This document shows positions 1 to 13,480 of a stretch of DNA of 64,000 bases, piece after piece. Under the pieces are notes generated by a model, which was not told where the DNA came from, searched no databases, and saw nothing but the letters and a program-made list of their open reading frames with translations. Within the stretch, counting starts at the first letter, position 1, and each line of letters opens with the position of its first letter. A program made the translations under genes and the position numbers. Source of the stretch: Anoplolepis gracilipes (taxonomy: Eukaryota > Arthropoda > Insecta > Hymenoptera > Formicidae); NCBI RefSeq assembly GCF_047496725.1, contig NC_132978.1, forward strand, positions 2,433,001-2,497,000. The letters run 5' to 3'.

Positions 1-1080
1 ATTATCTGGTTCGGCTTCGCCGCTGCCGTGTCGGTGGAATCTCGCATTTATCTTCGTTTTCGAGAATTTATGATAGTCAGTTACCCCCGAGTGTATCCCG
101 AGAGCTTATTTCGTTGCCAACTCTTTTTTTCGTTTCCACATCGCAGAACCGTCACGAGACATCAGTTGCCAAACGGACGATGAAACAAAGGCTAGAGATT
201 CTCGTTATAAATCTACAACCTTTCGTTGCAAGAAATTTAAAGGTTCTGTTTTATATCGAGTAAAATAGAAAGCATCATCTGTTTTTTGACGCGCATTGCG
301 TGTAATATAGACGAGGCTCGTGTATAAAAAAAAAGAAAAAAAAAAAACAACATTACGGGGGACGATTATTCCCTTGCTTTATGTCGCGCTTAATATCATG
401 CAGCGGGGCGGTTGTTTACGAAACAACTAATTCGCTAACGCGCGAGTCGGATAATGCGCGAGTATCGAAATCCGATCGGACAATAGATAGGAGTAGGGGA
501 AGGGACATGGTGGTGAACGAACGATCGTCAAAGTTGAACCCAAGTTTCGCGCGCTGTTAAATGTTTCCCATGTCGCGGTTACGTCGGCGACGCTAGACGC
601 ATTAATTCGACGGCAGTGGCGTCCCGTATTCATATTGATGCCGTACTCGACGATAATTATTATCGGAATGCCTAATTGTTGTTTGTACCCGCGCGCAGAG
701 TACCTACCTACTACCCTCCGATTAATGCAATTTCCAATGTCGCGGTGGCACGTAAACGCGCGTACGCGAACGCGTGACACGACCGGCCACCAACGGCGGC
801 GATGATGCTCCAATACTACACGTATATGACTTTCGAATAAAATCCCCGTACAATAAGTCAGCGGTTCTCCGAATGCTTTATCCGCGATATTCTAAACTGC
901 AGTCCATTTTTCATCGGTACAGTCGAACACATCGCGACGATAAATTTCGTATCTCAAAGTTAAAAACAATTTATAAAACTGCTGCGCAACACACGTAGCA
1001 AAACATTCGTGGCAAGCCGTATGCTTCGAACCTTGTTTCGACGCTCCGAAAAATCACTATCAGTAGAAATAACAATATCC
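1..1080. other. Non-coding stretch, mixed composition
   Basis: Moderately CpG-bearing DNA with an interrupted A run near 329-349. Open frames on both strands are short and show no recognisable motif. I see no promoter, RNA gene or repeat of note. Confidence 0.5.
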
Positions 1081-2030
1081 TTTCCTCTGCGCAATTTTAA
1101 AAATATTTATACTTATATTAAAACTGATATATAGAAAATATATTGTGTTTGAAAAAATGACACCGTAGAAAGTGTAAAATATTTTTTGAAATTATTAATA
1201 ATTAGGAATCGCGCGTGTATAAATATTTTAATAAAAGCTTATTAATGACAATTCATTACAACAATTTGGGAAACCATTAATAAAGTTCAAAAATACAAAA
1301 CGGTTTATTATATGAATTAATTATTATATTATTATGTGCATAATCTAGTATTATATGTATGTATGTTATCAGGAAATATCTAAAATATTACTCTTTTTTT
1401 GAAATGTTCTTGACTTACCAATCTACAATTATTCCATAAATCGAAAATGGAGCTACGTAATTAATAGCGCATATTACATTATTTCTAATGCTGGTAATAT
1501 GCGGTTATATAATTACCAATTCAGGCACATACGAAACAATGCAGTCGGGGGCGATGAATCGTAAGTATACTCTACGCAACTGCAGCATTGTTATATTTTA
1601 TCGAAACATAATGTATTTTCGGCACGAATTGCGATGCTTGTATTTCATAATAATGAGCTTTTATTGGTCATTCGGAACATCATGAGCGCAATGATTCTCT
1701 CTATATGAGAGAGAGAACATTTATTTTAATAGCGTACGAAAATATAATTGAAAGCATCACGATATTACAAGATTGCGATATAAAATTATGTCTCTCGTAT
1801 GTATATTTAGAGTTAATTTTTTATATTTCTTTTCTACCATCATAAATAAATATAATTTTTACAATTATAATATCGATTATGAAAATATATAGAAATTAAA
1901 TTAGTTTTACTGATAATTGTATGTATCAATTTCTAACGTCTATTTATGTGATTTAATGACACAATTTTCAATAGGTTTTTTTTTTTTTCACAAAGAGTCG
2001 CGATAGTGACGGCTTAAAAGAACGTGTATG
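1081..2030. other. AT-rich non-coding stretch
   Basis: Strongly AT-rich with many stop codons in all frames. A small perfect-arm hairpin, TCTCTCT-loop-AGAGAGA, lies around 1697-1715. Nothing else is supported. Confidence 0.5.
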
Positions 2031-2392
2031 AGTGGAACTTTGTTAATTAAGAGACCGAAAATGTACGATGACGCTTGTTATACACGGGACAACCAACGCT
2101 CCGGAAACATGTTTGCCTGAATACGTGTGTATGGTTGAGAAATTATTCGCATGAAGAATGTTGAGGAGGAATGGTCGTTGAGAATGGTGGCATCGTCTGG
2201 AGCCGCGGAACGGTATTTAGAGAGGAGGCCGGTGAGACATGGCGGAGGCGAGTGGATGGCGGTTGAAGGGTTGCGGTGAGTTAAAGAGAGGGCTGAAAAA
2301 TTACCAACAGGGACGAGCCGGCATCCGTGTTATCCCTCCTTGTTGGTTCAACCTTGCGCGGAAACAGGACGACGAAGAGCTCGAGGCGAAAA

Positions 2393-2417
2393 AGAGAGAG
2401 CGAGAGAGAGAGAGAGG
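2393..2417. repeat. (GA)n microsatellite
   Basis: A near-perfect GA dinucleotide run with one C interruption. Confidence 0.85.
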
Positions 2418-2929
2418 GGATGAAATCGGGGTGCGACGGGGTAGCGTAAAGTCTGAGCCTCTGCGGTCTCTCGGCACATTTTTTTCCGTTTAAAGCAATT
2501 TTTCTGCTCGTTTCTAGCCATCCACCCCGATCTTCCTCTCTTCCCTTCTGTGTGTCCTGCGTTACCGCAAACTCACCCTCCGTCCAGTCGTTCTCCCTGG
2601 GTCGAGTAGAGTGTATCCCAGGCTCCTCGCGGTCTCGCGATAATTGTTTAAGATTTTCTTCCTTTCCGCCTCTCGGTCGTAGAACGTCGTCCATTTCCTT
2701 AAGCAAGTCGATTAGTTACCTCTCCGCCCTTCCGCTCCTTTTGAGCTCACCCTATTCCCGAGTGACGATAATTGGTCTAGGCCGAATCAGTCTTTCTCGC
2801 CTCTTCTTTTGCTTCCGCGACAAACTCGCTCTTGAATCGACATCTCTTCAACATTGTACGAGCATACTTTAGAACTCGCTCAGAAAATGTATCTCTATGT
2901 CCTTTTATGTTGATAGTCTACTTATGCGA

Positions 2930-2958
2930 AAAAGAGAGAGAGAGAAAAAAAAAGAGAT
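2930..2958. repeat. GA/A-rich simple repeat
   Basis: A GA run leading into a run of A and then GAGA. Confidence 0.8.
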
Positions 2959-5479
2959 AGGTGAGGATTGTTAAGCCAGAAGTAACAAGAGTATAAAGTT
3001 CCGATTGTCTCGTTACGTTAGAACTCAGCGGAACACGAGCATTCAGAAATATTCAGAAGATGCCCTACTTCCTTCGAAGCCTGTCCTATTTTTTGTCGAT
3101 ATACTCGACAGTATTATAATTATTATTATACAAGTTAGACATTCGTAAAGGATAAAGGAGAAAATGCGGCAGTCCTTTCCCGATAGTTAGGTAAAAAGTG
3201 CGGTATTTTCATCCTCGCTGCAGAAACATAAGGATCATAATTTCCCATTCTTCTTTTTTCTCCCTCTTCCCTTCCCTCCTTCTTTGTCGTTTGTCCCTTC
3301 CAGAGAAATCTGTCGCGGGCGTGACGTTTAATTGAAAATACCATCCCGATAGAACATTCCGCGTCGCATCTGGTAAGGCTGTATGTTCGACGACGATCGA
3401 TTTAAAGTCCGGCACGTCCGACGACGGGTAGCTTGGCGCGCTGGAGACACATCGGTCGCAATCCGGCAACTGGGCTCGATAAAGTGTTAACGAGCGGCGG
3501 ATTTCCCATCTGTCGCGCCGCCAGAACATCGTCCAGGAATAGCGAATCGGTGGTAGAAGGAGAAAGACGAGAAGAAGGGCTGATAGAGCGTCGCGAACGG
3601 TCGTTAACGTTAATGAATAAGTAAGGTTAATTTGCGAATGAGTTTCACACTACGTGGTTAGCCGTGCTGCCGCTTGGCTACCACGCACCCGAGGGCATCC
3701 ATTTCATTATCGAGAGCGGCAAGCGGTGGCTCGCCATTCGATCTCTCTTCCAATCCTTCCTTCTCCTCCTCCTCCCCCTGCTCCCTCTCTCTTTCTCTCT
3801 TTTCTTCCTCGTTTACACATTTTTCAATTCGCGAGTTCTCGCCTTGATCCCTCAATGAATATCTTTTAGTTGCTTTCACGCTACGCTGTCTTAAGCTCTC
3901 AAAAGAGCCACACGGCGGGCTTTCGCACGCTCTTTTTCGTTCTGACGAAATATTCCGAGTTTTTCATGCATAAGTAAAACCATCAGACGCGAAATATTTA
4001 TGAAATATTAATACTTTTTTATTTACAAATCTCTCTAAAACAATTAGGTATATCTAGTAGACAACATGCACGGTATAGTGTGTTATTCCCAATTATAATG
4101 AAAGAAAACAGTAAATAAAAAAATATTAAACATCGCAATATAGTAAAAATATATAAATTTCCAAGTTAAAAAAATATTGGAATTTATTTTTAATTAAAAA
4201 AAAAAAAAAACGTGCAATTTTAACGTTAAAATGTCGAGCTCGATAATATGATGTACATCTGATTGTTTCACTAATTGATACGCCAAACTCGATAACTACA
4301 CAGGGCGTCAGTTTTACAAGTCCCTTAAGCTTTTATAGCGTAAAAGTTACCGACTATTTCCTATATCCGCGAACGCCTTCTCAACGTCATACCCTCGCGC
4401 CAACGACATGCCAACGACATGCCAAGTTTTCGGCGTGTAACTTTCCTCTCGCGTGAAAGTTTCGGTCGGAAACTTAATTCTATGCGCGAGATACAGGCGT
4501 CGACCCGGAAATACGTAGAAATTGGTCCCTAAGGGAACACTAGGAAGATGGACGTATCGCACAACGGATATATCGTAACGTAAAAAAAAAAGATGAAAAT
4601 GGGAGAGTTTCGACGAACAACAGAGATAAAGATAAGAAAAAAAAATTCACGTAACAAAAATAAGCTCATTGGAGTAGCATACTCCGCGACCGACAATCGC
4701 GCCGTTAAAGTTAATTAAAATTCCGTTATCAAAGATAAACCTTGAATTCTTGCTACGCGACGCGTCACATTTAGCGAATGACAGTAGACGGTTCACTCGA
4801 TAAGGCAGTAATGCCTCACTCGCTGACATATCGTGCGGAAGGTCACGCAAGAATTTACACGAGTATGCGAGGTTCGTTCGCCGGAGAATATGCGGTTGCG
4901 CGCTTCCAGCATAAATCACTTCTCGCAATATCCATCTAGGGTCTTCCCTCGTCCGCCTACTATTCCTTAAGGCGAATGACTTTCAGCAGCAAACCTCTGT
5001 TTGAGAGGCTCTATCTTGGCCATCGACCGAGATATAAATGCTCTTCTCTCCCTCGTCTTATCTCTCCTCTTTACGCGCGCCATGTAATCTTCCTTCGTAA
5101 TCGCGTGCAAATTCTCAACAATTATTGATCCATTCAAGACTGGTTGCAGAATAGATGGTTTGTAGAGAATATTGGCAAGCTTTCAACACTCTGAGCTATC
5201 TTTTTACACACGATCCCGGCGGTCGTCTACTTTTCCACTTTATAATTTTAATATTAATTGAAAAATGCATTTTATTTTTATCTTATCCTCCGCTGAATGG
5301 CATCATCGTGCTTACTTTTTAAATATTTCACACGCAAATGCACATGCTTAGCCGCGATAAACCGATGTAATACAGCGTATATTCTTCAAGTAAACTATAC
5401 AGAAAATCCAGCGCATATTGCAAGGTAAATGCTTTACGTTCCGTCGATGGCTAATAAAAATATCGCTCGTCCATCATCG

Positions 5480-5750
5480 TCATCCAAACTGTTTTCGCCA
5501 CTTGATCCTTTTAGCATCCGAAAATCTCGATAAAAATAAAAGTGAGTTTATCCGACTATATTTTCCGAAATCGCCTTTCTCGAAAATGTCTTGTCGCCGT
5601 TTAATGAACATTTCCAAAGATGCGTCTCCGAGTCCGACGACGTTCGTTAACGTTCGCTTTATCGTGGGTTCGTTTAAGCTGCACGACGGCTCCTCGAATT
5701 TCACGCTCACCACGTGTAATCTTGACGATGAAGCAAGATGAAGGGCGACG
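5480..5750 (-). other. Candidate terminal coding exon (unverified)
   Basis: On the minus strand a long polypyrimidine tract (5751-5790) ends in CTCAG, a textbook-like 3' splice site. From there a frame stays open for 89 codons to a TGA at 5480. The translation is mixed and hydrophilic (for example LNEPTIKRTLTNVVGLGD and IFEKGDFGKYSRIN) rather than low complexity. An AATAAA-like signal lies roughly 200 bp downstream on that strand (plus TTTATT near 5270). There is no recognised domain and no partner exon. The GA-rich tract could simply be a simple repeat that mimics an acceptor, and the plus strand is also open here, so chance is a serious alternative. Confidence 0.2.
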
Positions 5751-5988
5751 CTGAGAAGAAGGGGAGAGGGAGGAGGAGAGATTGGAGGAGAGAAAGAACG
5801 GGGAATCTATCGTGCTCCCCTGATGAGACTTAAGGTAGAACAGACTGCCGCGAGAACTAGATACTTCAAAGCGTCATTTACGGGTGAGATTGATTTAATT
5901 GAAGGGATAGCTCGAAACGAGGATTGGATGCGATCAGCCAGTCGGGCGGACGTCGCGATTTGACGCATGTCTTCGTGCTCGCCCTCCG

Positions 5989-6014
5989 TATATATATATA
6001 TATATATATATATA
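5989..6014. repeat. (TA)n microsatellite
   Basis: Uninterrupted TA dinucleotides in a CpG-rich context. Confidence 0.9.
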
Positions 6015-6850
6015 GAGTCGAAGAAAACGACTTTGCCTCGACTCTTCCCTCGAATAGAACCGACGATCCTCATCGTGGACCTTCGCGGACGAATCGACAA
6101 CCGTCTTGATTTGTGTGAAAATCCCAGGGATTCGTTTTAGGCTCGTTTAATCGAGACGCGCGGCCACGAGAGAGGAAACCATCGTGTGCGTTTATCGAAG
6201 GTTCCATTAAGGTAGGCTGACCGCTGTCAAACCCTTTCCTTGTAATATTAATGTCTTCCATGTAATTATATTAACAAGCTGTTATTAACCGCGCGGTAAA
6301 TTCTCCGAAAGACGAAGTATTTAATAAGAAACAATCTCCTAAGGAAATCGATGAACTCAATCACGCGCGTTGCGACAATATTAAAACTACAATATTACCA
6401 TCGACTTTTCGTTTCCACTCCAAATTACTTTCATGCTTTTTATTACAGCTATCATTTCTCAGAATGTATAACGGTTATTTCTCGTATCCTCCTTCCATCC
6501 TTTCTACACTTCTCGGTCCTTTTAGGGTCGTCGTCACGATTTATACAAGACATCGTTATGACTAGGAAAACATGGCAAAGATACGCTCAACGTCTTACAT
6601 ACATACAGGAAGAACTTTAGCTGATACTATTTGGTCATAAACGTTCCGGGTTAAAGTGGCCTTATTCTACCTTTTTATCGGCACGCTAAAGCATGCAAAC
6701 GGCTGTTGTGCTTGTACGGATATGCACTGCGATCACTAAGTTGAGGTAATGGCTCCGTAATCTCTCGGGAAAATTTCACGTGTAACGATCCTTAAATAAG
6801 ATCTAATGGAAGTCAATCGTATTCCCTCGAGCAATTTTCAGACTAATATT

Positions 6851-7480
6851 GTATGCACAAAGTAGCTTAATTGGTAATTGTTTGTATCCACATTAATAAT
6901 TAAACCATTTGATTCCTACAACACAGCTGTCGTTTTTCATCTCGGTAAAGAGACTTCGTCAGTATTGGATTAGAACATTGAGTATTGTTGGAATAAGGTC
7001 AAGGAGATTCATCAACGAACTATCGTTTTAAGAAAGAGAAATTCGTTATTAAAATAAATTAATCAAATTTTAAATTATAGACTACTTATTTTATATAACT
7101 TATTTTTATTTAATTTCTTTAAATTTATTTTATATAATTTAATAGCAAACGTTGTTAACGTCTGATTATAAAAATTTGATTAATTCACATAATTCTTTAG
7201 TTTGAGAAAGAAAGAATTTATTTATTTTCAATCTTGTGCCTTTAATTGATAAAAAATTAATTAAAAAATATATATTTAAACTATTCCCCATTTATAATGA
7301 ACGTTAATCGTAATATAGTTATTATATACAATTAAATCATATGTAATAATTGTTAAAATTAATAACGCCAGAAAAATTAATGTTAATTATAAAACATGCG
7401 TTAAAATCGTTCAACAAGAATCTGTTATTTATAGATAAACAGTGTTTTTAAAATGTATTATCTCACGAAATGTTTTAGGA
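6851..7480. other. AT-rich non-coding stretch with a short inverted repeat
   Basis: Very AT-rich. The word ATTAATCAAATTTT near 7060-7074 recurs in inverted orientation near 7169-7182, separated by about 95 bp of TTTATTTTATATAA-like sequence. The pair may be an old MITE remnant or chance in AT-rich DNA. Confidence 0.35.
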
Positions 7481-7729
7481 ATAGGATGTATAGGATAGGG
7501 ATCTGCACAGGGAAGTGCAAGGACTCGGTTAATAATTGGCCGATACCTTAGAAATGCATAGAGTTCTGGAGCAGTTGCCGCGGTCAAGTGTCGTTGAATC
7601 AACTCAAGACTTCCTCTCGATATGGAGCCGAGTTATTATCGAAAATCCCCTCTTCACAAGATCCATGATTTGAATAAGATGGAACATTCCAGTCTATGAA
7701 ATATACGCATCGCGCATCGCTGCACTTTG

Positions 7730-7776
<47 letters not shown>

Positions 7777-8940
7777 AATGTTCTTTAATACGTTTTAATT
7801 ACGACCGGCAAATTACGGAATAATTACCAATCGCAATCTAGCCAGAGGCAGATCACTACTAAACAATCGACAGTTTGATTGCAGATCCGCGCATAGTTTA
7901 CTCGCGTAAATATAGAACGTATTAACAAGCTCCGACCTGAGGGATACTGATAATCGTGCCAATTATTGTTCATCGGTTATCGATGGAGATATTAAGCCAT
8001 CAATTAGAACCGGCAACGAAATATTCATCTTACGTGTTCATATTTATGTCTTACATGTTCTCGTCGGTAATCGCTCAGAAAAATAAAACCAAAGCAAATT
8101 CGTACAATCAAATATGGCGGAATCGAATTTTTTTTATAGATAAGACAATCAAATTTTCGGAGAGGATCGTTTACGTACATATTACAGTCACGCCGTGAGT
8201 TTGGCATTATAGCGAGTAATAAAAGCATATCGCATGTCAGTCGACGATATCATTACGCAGGATCGCGCTTTATGGCGGTCATTTTCCTCCCTGTTTTGCT
8301 ACCCATAATTCGATTCGAAGCTACCGTCGATACATGAATGCGATGCGAGCTTATGAATGATTTATGTATAGCAATGATTCATATCTGAAAGAATCATTAC
8401 ACTAAAGTCATATTACGAACGTCTGACATTTCATATACGCAAATTTACATCTGTTACAATACTGTGCTCAATCAGTCTAATATCCGCTCAACATTGTGAT
8501 TTACGCGATATGAAAATGTCTATTGACACGATAACGAAATGATAATAGATCGAATAATAGAACAAGTTATGATTCTAGATCTACTCCCGTTCTTTTTTCT
8601 CGAAAGCACATATACTTTGTTCGTTTTAAATACGGAATGTTTAAAGTGTGCAGTTAAAACAACAAGAAACGTCACGCAACGATATATTTCTTTCTCGTTT
8701 GTACTATCCGGGTAAAGCAAGCCGCGTATTATCGATTCCACCATTTTCTCGTATTCACAAGTAGCTTATATGCGAGTAACATAAATGAATCTTGGCAGTA
8801 AAAGAAAAAAAAAAAGAAAAAAAAAGAGATGATAATAAGTGAGAGAACTAAATTATCCTCTTTCAACTCATGAGTATAACGAAGAGGCGATTATCCGCCC
8901 CGAGCGCGTATAAAAAAGGGGATCGGCGCTCGAAGGCTTA
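7481..8940. other. Mixed non-coding stretch
   Basis: No frame carries recognisable coding signal. It contains a TA microsatellite (7731-7775), an A/G-rich tract near 8801-8828 and a TATA-like word at 8909-8918 that is judged too weak to call a promoter. Confidence 0.45.
7731..7775. repeat. (TA)n microsatellite
   Basis: About 45 bp of TA with a single CA interruption near the 5' end. Confidence 0.9.
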
Positions 8941-8957
8941 GGAGGGGATATTTCTCT

Positions 8958-8959
<2 letters not shown>

Positions 8960-8989
<30 letters not shown>
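8960..8989. repeat. Poly-T run (30 T)
   Basis: Uninterrupted run of thymines. It could be the A-tail of a minus-strand retrosequence, but no flanking target-site duplication was found. Confidence 0.9.
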
Positions 8990-8991
<2 letters not shown>

Positions 8992-9987
8992 GAAACGTCT
9001 CCCGTTCTTTACCGGACAAATCCGCATAAAATTCCATTTGCGCCGCGCGCGGCGTAACCAAAGCAGGCTACGATCCCCCGCCGTCATTCAAGCGGAATAG
9101 ATTATCGCGTAACGCGTAGATAGATTGCGTCCGATGCGGATGGAGAGAGGCGAGCGATTGGCAAGGCAAAATTCCATCGAGGAGTCAGGCCGACCGGCGT
9201 GGCAAACTGAATTCCTATCGCGCTTAATCAGCACCACTGTCGGTTAACTACTTATGACAGTACATCGTCGCTCTTCGCCTCCTCCAATTACGCGACGTGC
9301 GCGCCGTTTCGGTTCATCCGCCGCGTTGTCGGCGTCGAGTCTTGACGGATTACTCGTGAATCAACGTGATTCATATCGCGCCTTCTCTCGAATTTGCGCG
9401 TGTCTATAAAAATAAAATATAATATCGCGCTATCTAACGATTTGATAAGGGCTCTCCAAGAGAAATGCGTCAAGAGCGATTAAAGTCACTTGTTTTTAGA
9501 GTGGCCCCCAACGCTCTGTTCTCGATTCGTTCGTTTCGTTGTGTTTTGTCTATCCTATTTCGAGATAAACGATTCAATTAATAGTTATACCAACTAATTT
9601 TACACCAACCACTCGTTTATCGAGACTGCGAGCTTTTAAACTCTATATAAGAAGATTCATGGAACGCCCACACACCAAATAGATATATCTCTATAACTAT
9701 CGGAGAACAGATTCGTTATGGTGTTATAGGAACAGCGTAATTTCTACCCGCATAATTAATGTGTAGAATAATTTAATCGTTTGAAAAAGCAGCGTAAGAG
9801 AAAGGGCAACCAACTGGTTTTTATATCATTATACGATATCCCGCATAAAACTGACTGCGCAGAAATATAACGGAAGAATCGGAGCAGCGGTGGCGGCGGC
9901 AGCCATAAAATATTTCCGCTGCCGTAAAATCAATTCATCCAACAAGGAATTCCCTCGCGAACGTTTATTTAAAAATTCTTTGGCGAT

Positions 9988-10249
9988 TTATCGCAAAGCA
10001 TTCAGTTTCATCAACCGACGTTCAACATTACGCGCTGTGCCCGATTGGAATTCATCAATTATGTCACATGTCGGTTTTACGCGGTTCAATTTTGATGACA
10101 GCTCATATTCGGCATTAGGCGAACGTATGCCCCGTTTCATTTCATCGCCGAACAATGGAGAGAAAATGGTAGAGTGGGAAAACGAAATCAGGAGAGAAAG
10201 CCGGAGAATGAGACTGGAACTGGTCGCGTAATTAGACCCTTTAATTAAA
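9988..10249 (-). other. Candidate coding exon in a doubly open segment (unverified)
   Basis: On the minus strand CCCCACCTTTCTCGCAG resembles a 3' splice site ending at 10250. An 86-codon frame follows to a TAA at 9988. Its C-terminal part has ordinary mixed composition (SKLNRVKPTCDIIDEFQ, ARNVERRLMKLN). The plus strand is open over 9785-10231 (149 codons, beginning with no ATG), also with non-repetitive composition. Both strands being stop-free over the same 240 bp suggests locally low stop density rather than two genes. If either is real, the minus one has the better splice signal. No family is recognised. Confidence 0.15.
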
Positions 10250-12443
10250 CTGCGAGAAAGGTGGGGACGGTACGAGCGACGGAACAACGAGAGTTGCGGA
10301 GAGGAGAGGGAAAGTCCGGGATGTGCAAGTGCCGCGGAAGGAGGTGGAGATGCCGGACAAAGGGAAGAAGGTCGGCAAATGTTGCAGATGGTGATGAGAA
10401 ACCGAGCGAGGCAGCCGATCATCGTTTTTTTATTATGACCGCGTAATGGAAGCTGCGATAACTGACTTCATTTCGCGATTCACGCAAGCGATTCCCTCCT
10501 CCTCTCCTCTTCTACCGATTCCTCGGTGTATCTCTCGAGCCTGCATTTATCCCTCCGTTAGGTCGAATAAGCAGGCAGCAACTATTATGAACCACGACGT
10601 AAATCCAGACGTTTTATCATCTGACTCCTCTCTCATACTTCGCTTTGCTTCCTCTTTTCTTTTCTTTATTTTTTCCATTCGTTCATCGTCTTCCCGGTGA
10701 TTGAGTCGCAAATCTTTCCTACGTTCGATCGAATAATGGAGAATAATCGTTCATTAGAATCGCGAAGGGAAAGTCGACGAGTTCGTTAACTCTGCAAATT
10801 GCTTAAATGCTCGTTCAATGGCAAGCACACCGGGGTCGATTATGTCGTAAGACCATGAACAATACCTAATACTACGCAGCACGAAAACCCAATATCTCGA
10901 TATTGAGCTAACCAGTCGTTCCTTTTAATCTTCTCTTCAATATTTACCATTACTGTATATATACCGGTCATATCTGGAGATATCCTGTACATACATGGTT
11001 TATGGACGCTCTTACGCTTAAACCACAAATAATAAAGGGACGCGACGAGAGTTATCCCGTGAAATAACGTCGTTCCCTTCGCGCGTTACGACGTCGACGA
11101 TAGATTTATCACCCGCCATTCATTGGCACCACTGTTTTGCTTTGTTTCACACGCTTTGTACGTGCATACGTGAAGCTACAAAAGGCTACCTTGGCAACAT
11201 GTACGAAGCTTCGCGACCGGAGATACAAATTTCCGAGACTCATAGTCGTGTAATTTTTATGCGAACAATGTTCCTCGAGATCCGCGCCGGTCAACGCCGG
11301 ACCGTTTTAATTTCCCGTCGCTTGTGAAATTATACGAGCGAGGAATATAATTTTGTCAAGAGAATTTTCCTCCCTCTTTCTCTTTCGAGATTCTTAACTT
11401 TTCGTAGCAGTTAGTACGTCCGAAGCATGACAAATGTAAGGGAAATTTAAAAGCGCGCAAATTCTATCTTTCGCGAGCAACGAACTCCCGTAGCATGAAG
11501 AAATATCTCAAGCGCCCGGCTTTCAAACTTGTACTTCCTGCTCCTCCTAATGACAGAGATTTCAAAGTCGATACTACGATCGAAGAAATTCCGCACGTTC
11601 ACAATTCTCGGAAAAGTATGACCGAACGTTATAACCATAATTTTATAATCAACGCGACACGATTCTATTCTGTTGAGATATTTCTTCATCCTCGTAGCTA
11701 TTTCTTTCTTGTTTAATTATAAAACGTTTAAAGCTATCGCAGTCAGTTATCTCAACTAAATTAACACAATTCCTATAATTAATATTACTCTCTTTAATCA
11801 CGGATAGCAAAGATTATTATCCGACTGTTGGCAAGAAAGATTTATATATTGCGTATATTCAGTAACAGAAGAGGGATACAATAAGGGAGGAGAGCAAAAT
11901 GTTATGGCTGACATAAAAATCGATCGCCAAACTGTCATCCGATTGATTGTGAAATTCTCGAATTAGAGAAAGACCGAAATCGCAACTTGTGTGCGTACGG
12001 GACGATTTTATAGTAGTTGCGTACCCGCGCAATCTTGTCGCGAGCTCCTCGGTGTTCCCGCACATAAGATTACAGCATTTCGTATTCATGCGGTAAGGTG
12101 CGACTCGGTATTCACGGACGCAAGTACGAACTCTAACTGAAGTTTACACAGGCTAAACTAGCACCAGACCGGAGACACACTCTGTGCAGCTTAATCGGGT
12201 CGGGGCAACGAATGGGACATAAACACTAACAGTGTCTGTAAAAACACGCATGCACGCTTTAATTTTAATATTCCACGTTGCGCTCGCCACAATCTCTAGC
12301 ATAATTTACATACATAGAGATTATACGAATATTATATAATGCTCGAAAGGAATCTTGACTTTACCCTATGTAGCCGATGTAAAAACTTTCGTAATGTATA
12401 TACTATGGAACAATTTAGAATTCGCCAATTTTTGTAATCGCCA

Positions 12444-12782
12444 ATGTTACGACTATACAAAATGATGTTCATTACACATTTGTCAGACAAGCAGGCAAAG
12501 TACGATATTCCGTGTTCATTGATCGGAAAATCGCGAGGGGAGAGTAGCGGTATCGAAATATTAAATCCCTTTTACACGGTCTATAATTCGCGAGAAAATT
12601 TACGACAGGATTACCACGGTAATCCCAGGAGTGATATTATGCATGAAAAAGTTCTGTTTTATACTGACCAGGAATTTAAATTAGAAATTATCCTTCGAAA
12701 AACCATAGAATCGCGCATCGGACGTTATCACTCCGAAAGTCAAATTACAAAAATTCGAAATTTACTTTTTCTCACCTTTTAA
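12444..12782 (+). other. ATG-initiated 112-codon open frame (unverified)
   Basis: This is one of the longer ATG-started frames in AT-richer sequence here, with balanced composition (for example YTVYNSRENLRQDYHGNPRS). It has no signal peptide, membrane segment or known domain. Roughly several frames of this length are expected by chance in 64 kb of such composition, so I do not call it a gene. Confidence 0.12.
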
Positions 12783-13480
12783 GTTCTACTCGACATAAAT
12801 TATGCGTAAGACTCGAGAGTAAATTTTGCCCGCGTCCAACGTAATTCTTTTCGTAAAAATACGCGAGTTAAATCATTGCAACAAACACTCAACAATCCGT
12901 TCAATTTCTTTACACGTTTCCTTTACCTGCGATCTTTACTTTCCTTAGCTTTACCTGCCTCGCGAGTCCGTTGATAAGATTACACTTTTTGCCAGCGTGT
13001 TCACGCAGCGTACGAAGCTTGCAAAAGCGCGTAATTCCTCTGCGATATTTTTTTTTAACGCTGACCAGTTCCGTTCCGTGTCCGTTTTGCTTCGTTTCTG
13101 GAACCGCACCGCTGCCGAGATTTGTTTTCCCGCTCGTTGATTTCAATATCGTTCAAGCACGCCAGGATTCCGCGGCCGGAGCGCGATAATTCACGATAGT
13201 ACGCGAGATGCATATTTATAATATTCTCTCTTACGGATGCTACTACAAGTTTGAGTTTGCATAGCCCGACAGAGAGTACGCTCTGTAGCATACACCATTA
13301 ATGAATATTCTCCTGCGAACACGGTGTAACGTAAGACGAGACTTCGGGGCTCGCAGTGACTTCGCGGTGCTCCCGACACACCGCCCTGCGGTGTCTTGTT
13401 TCAGAAGTTTGTAAAACGTGAATTCGTCTCTTGCCTGCATAATTAAAGCAGCTGTCAAAACTGACGACCTCAGAGTTAAA

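Larger units (their letters stand above)
2031..3950. other. CpG-rich non-coding block with purine/pyrimidine tracts
   Basis: Composition shifts to CpG-rich with polypurine and polypyrimidine tracts. The tracts generate opposing open frames with Arg/Glu/Lys-rich or Ser/Leu-rich translations and no domain. A regulatory or intronic role is possible but unproven. Confidence 0.45.
3951..6850. other. Non-coding, AT-rich then mixed; one candidate exon inside
   Basis: 3951-4260 is AT-rich with an A run near 4197-4210. 4261-6850 is mixed. An 11-bp unit (GCCAACGACAT) is repeated 2.5 times at 4399-4425. Apart from the minus-strand candidate exon at 5480-5750, I see no gene. Confidence 0.45.
8990..13480. 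other. Mixed, locally CpG-rich non-coding region with weak exon candidates
   Basis: The region alternates CpG-rich and AT-rich sequence. Two open-frame segments deserve separate entries (9785-10249 and 12444-12782). The rest holds no recognised gene, RNA or mobile element. Confidence 0.4.

Noticed and set aside
8909..8918. TATA box TATAAAAAAG in a CpG-rich setting
   Set aside because: No initiator-like sequence about 30 bp downstream and no open frame or exon follows.
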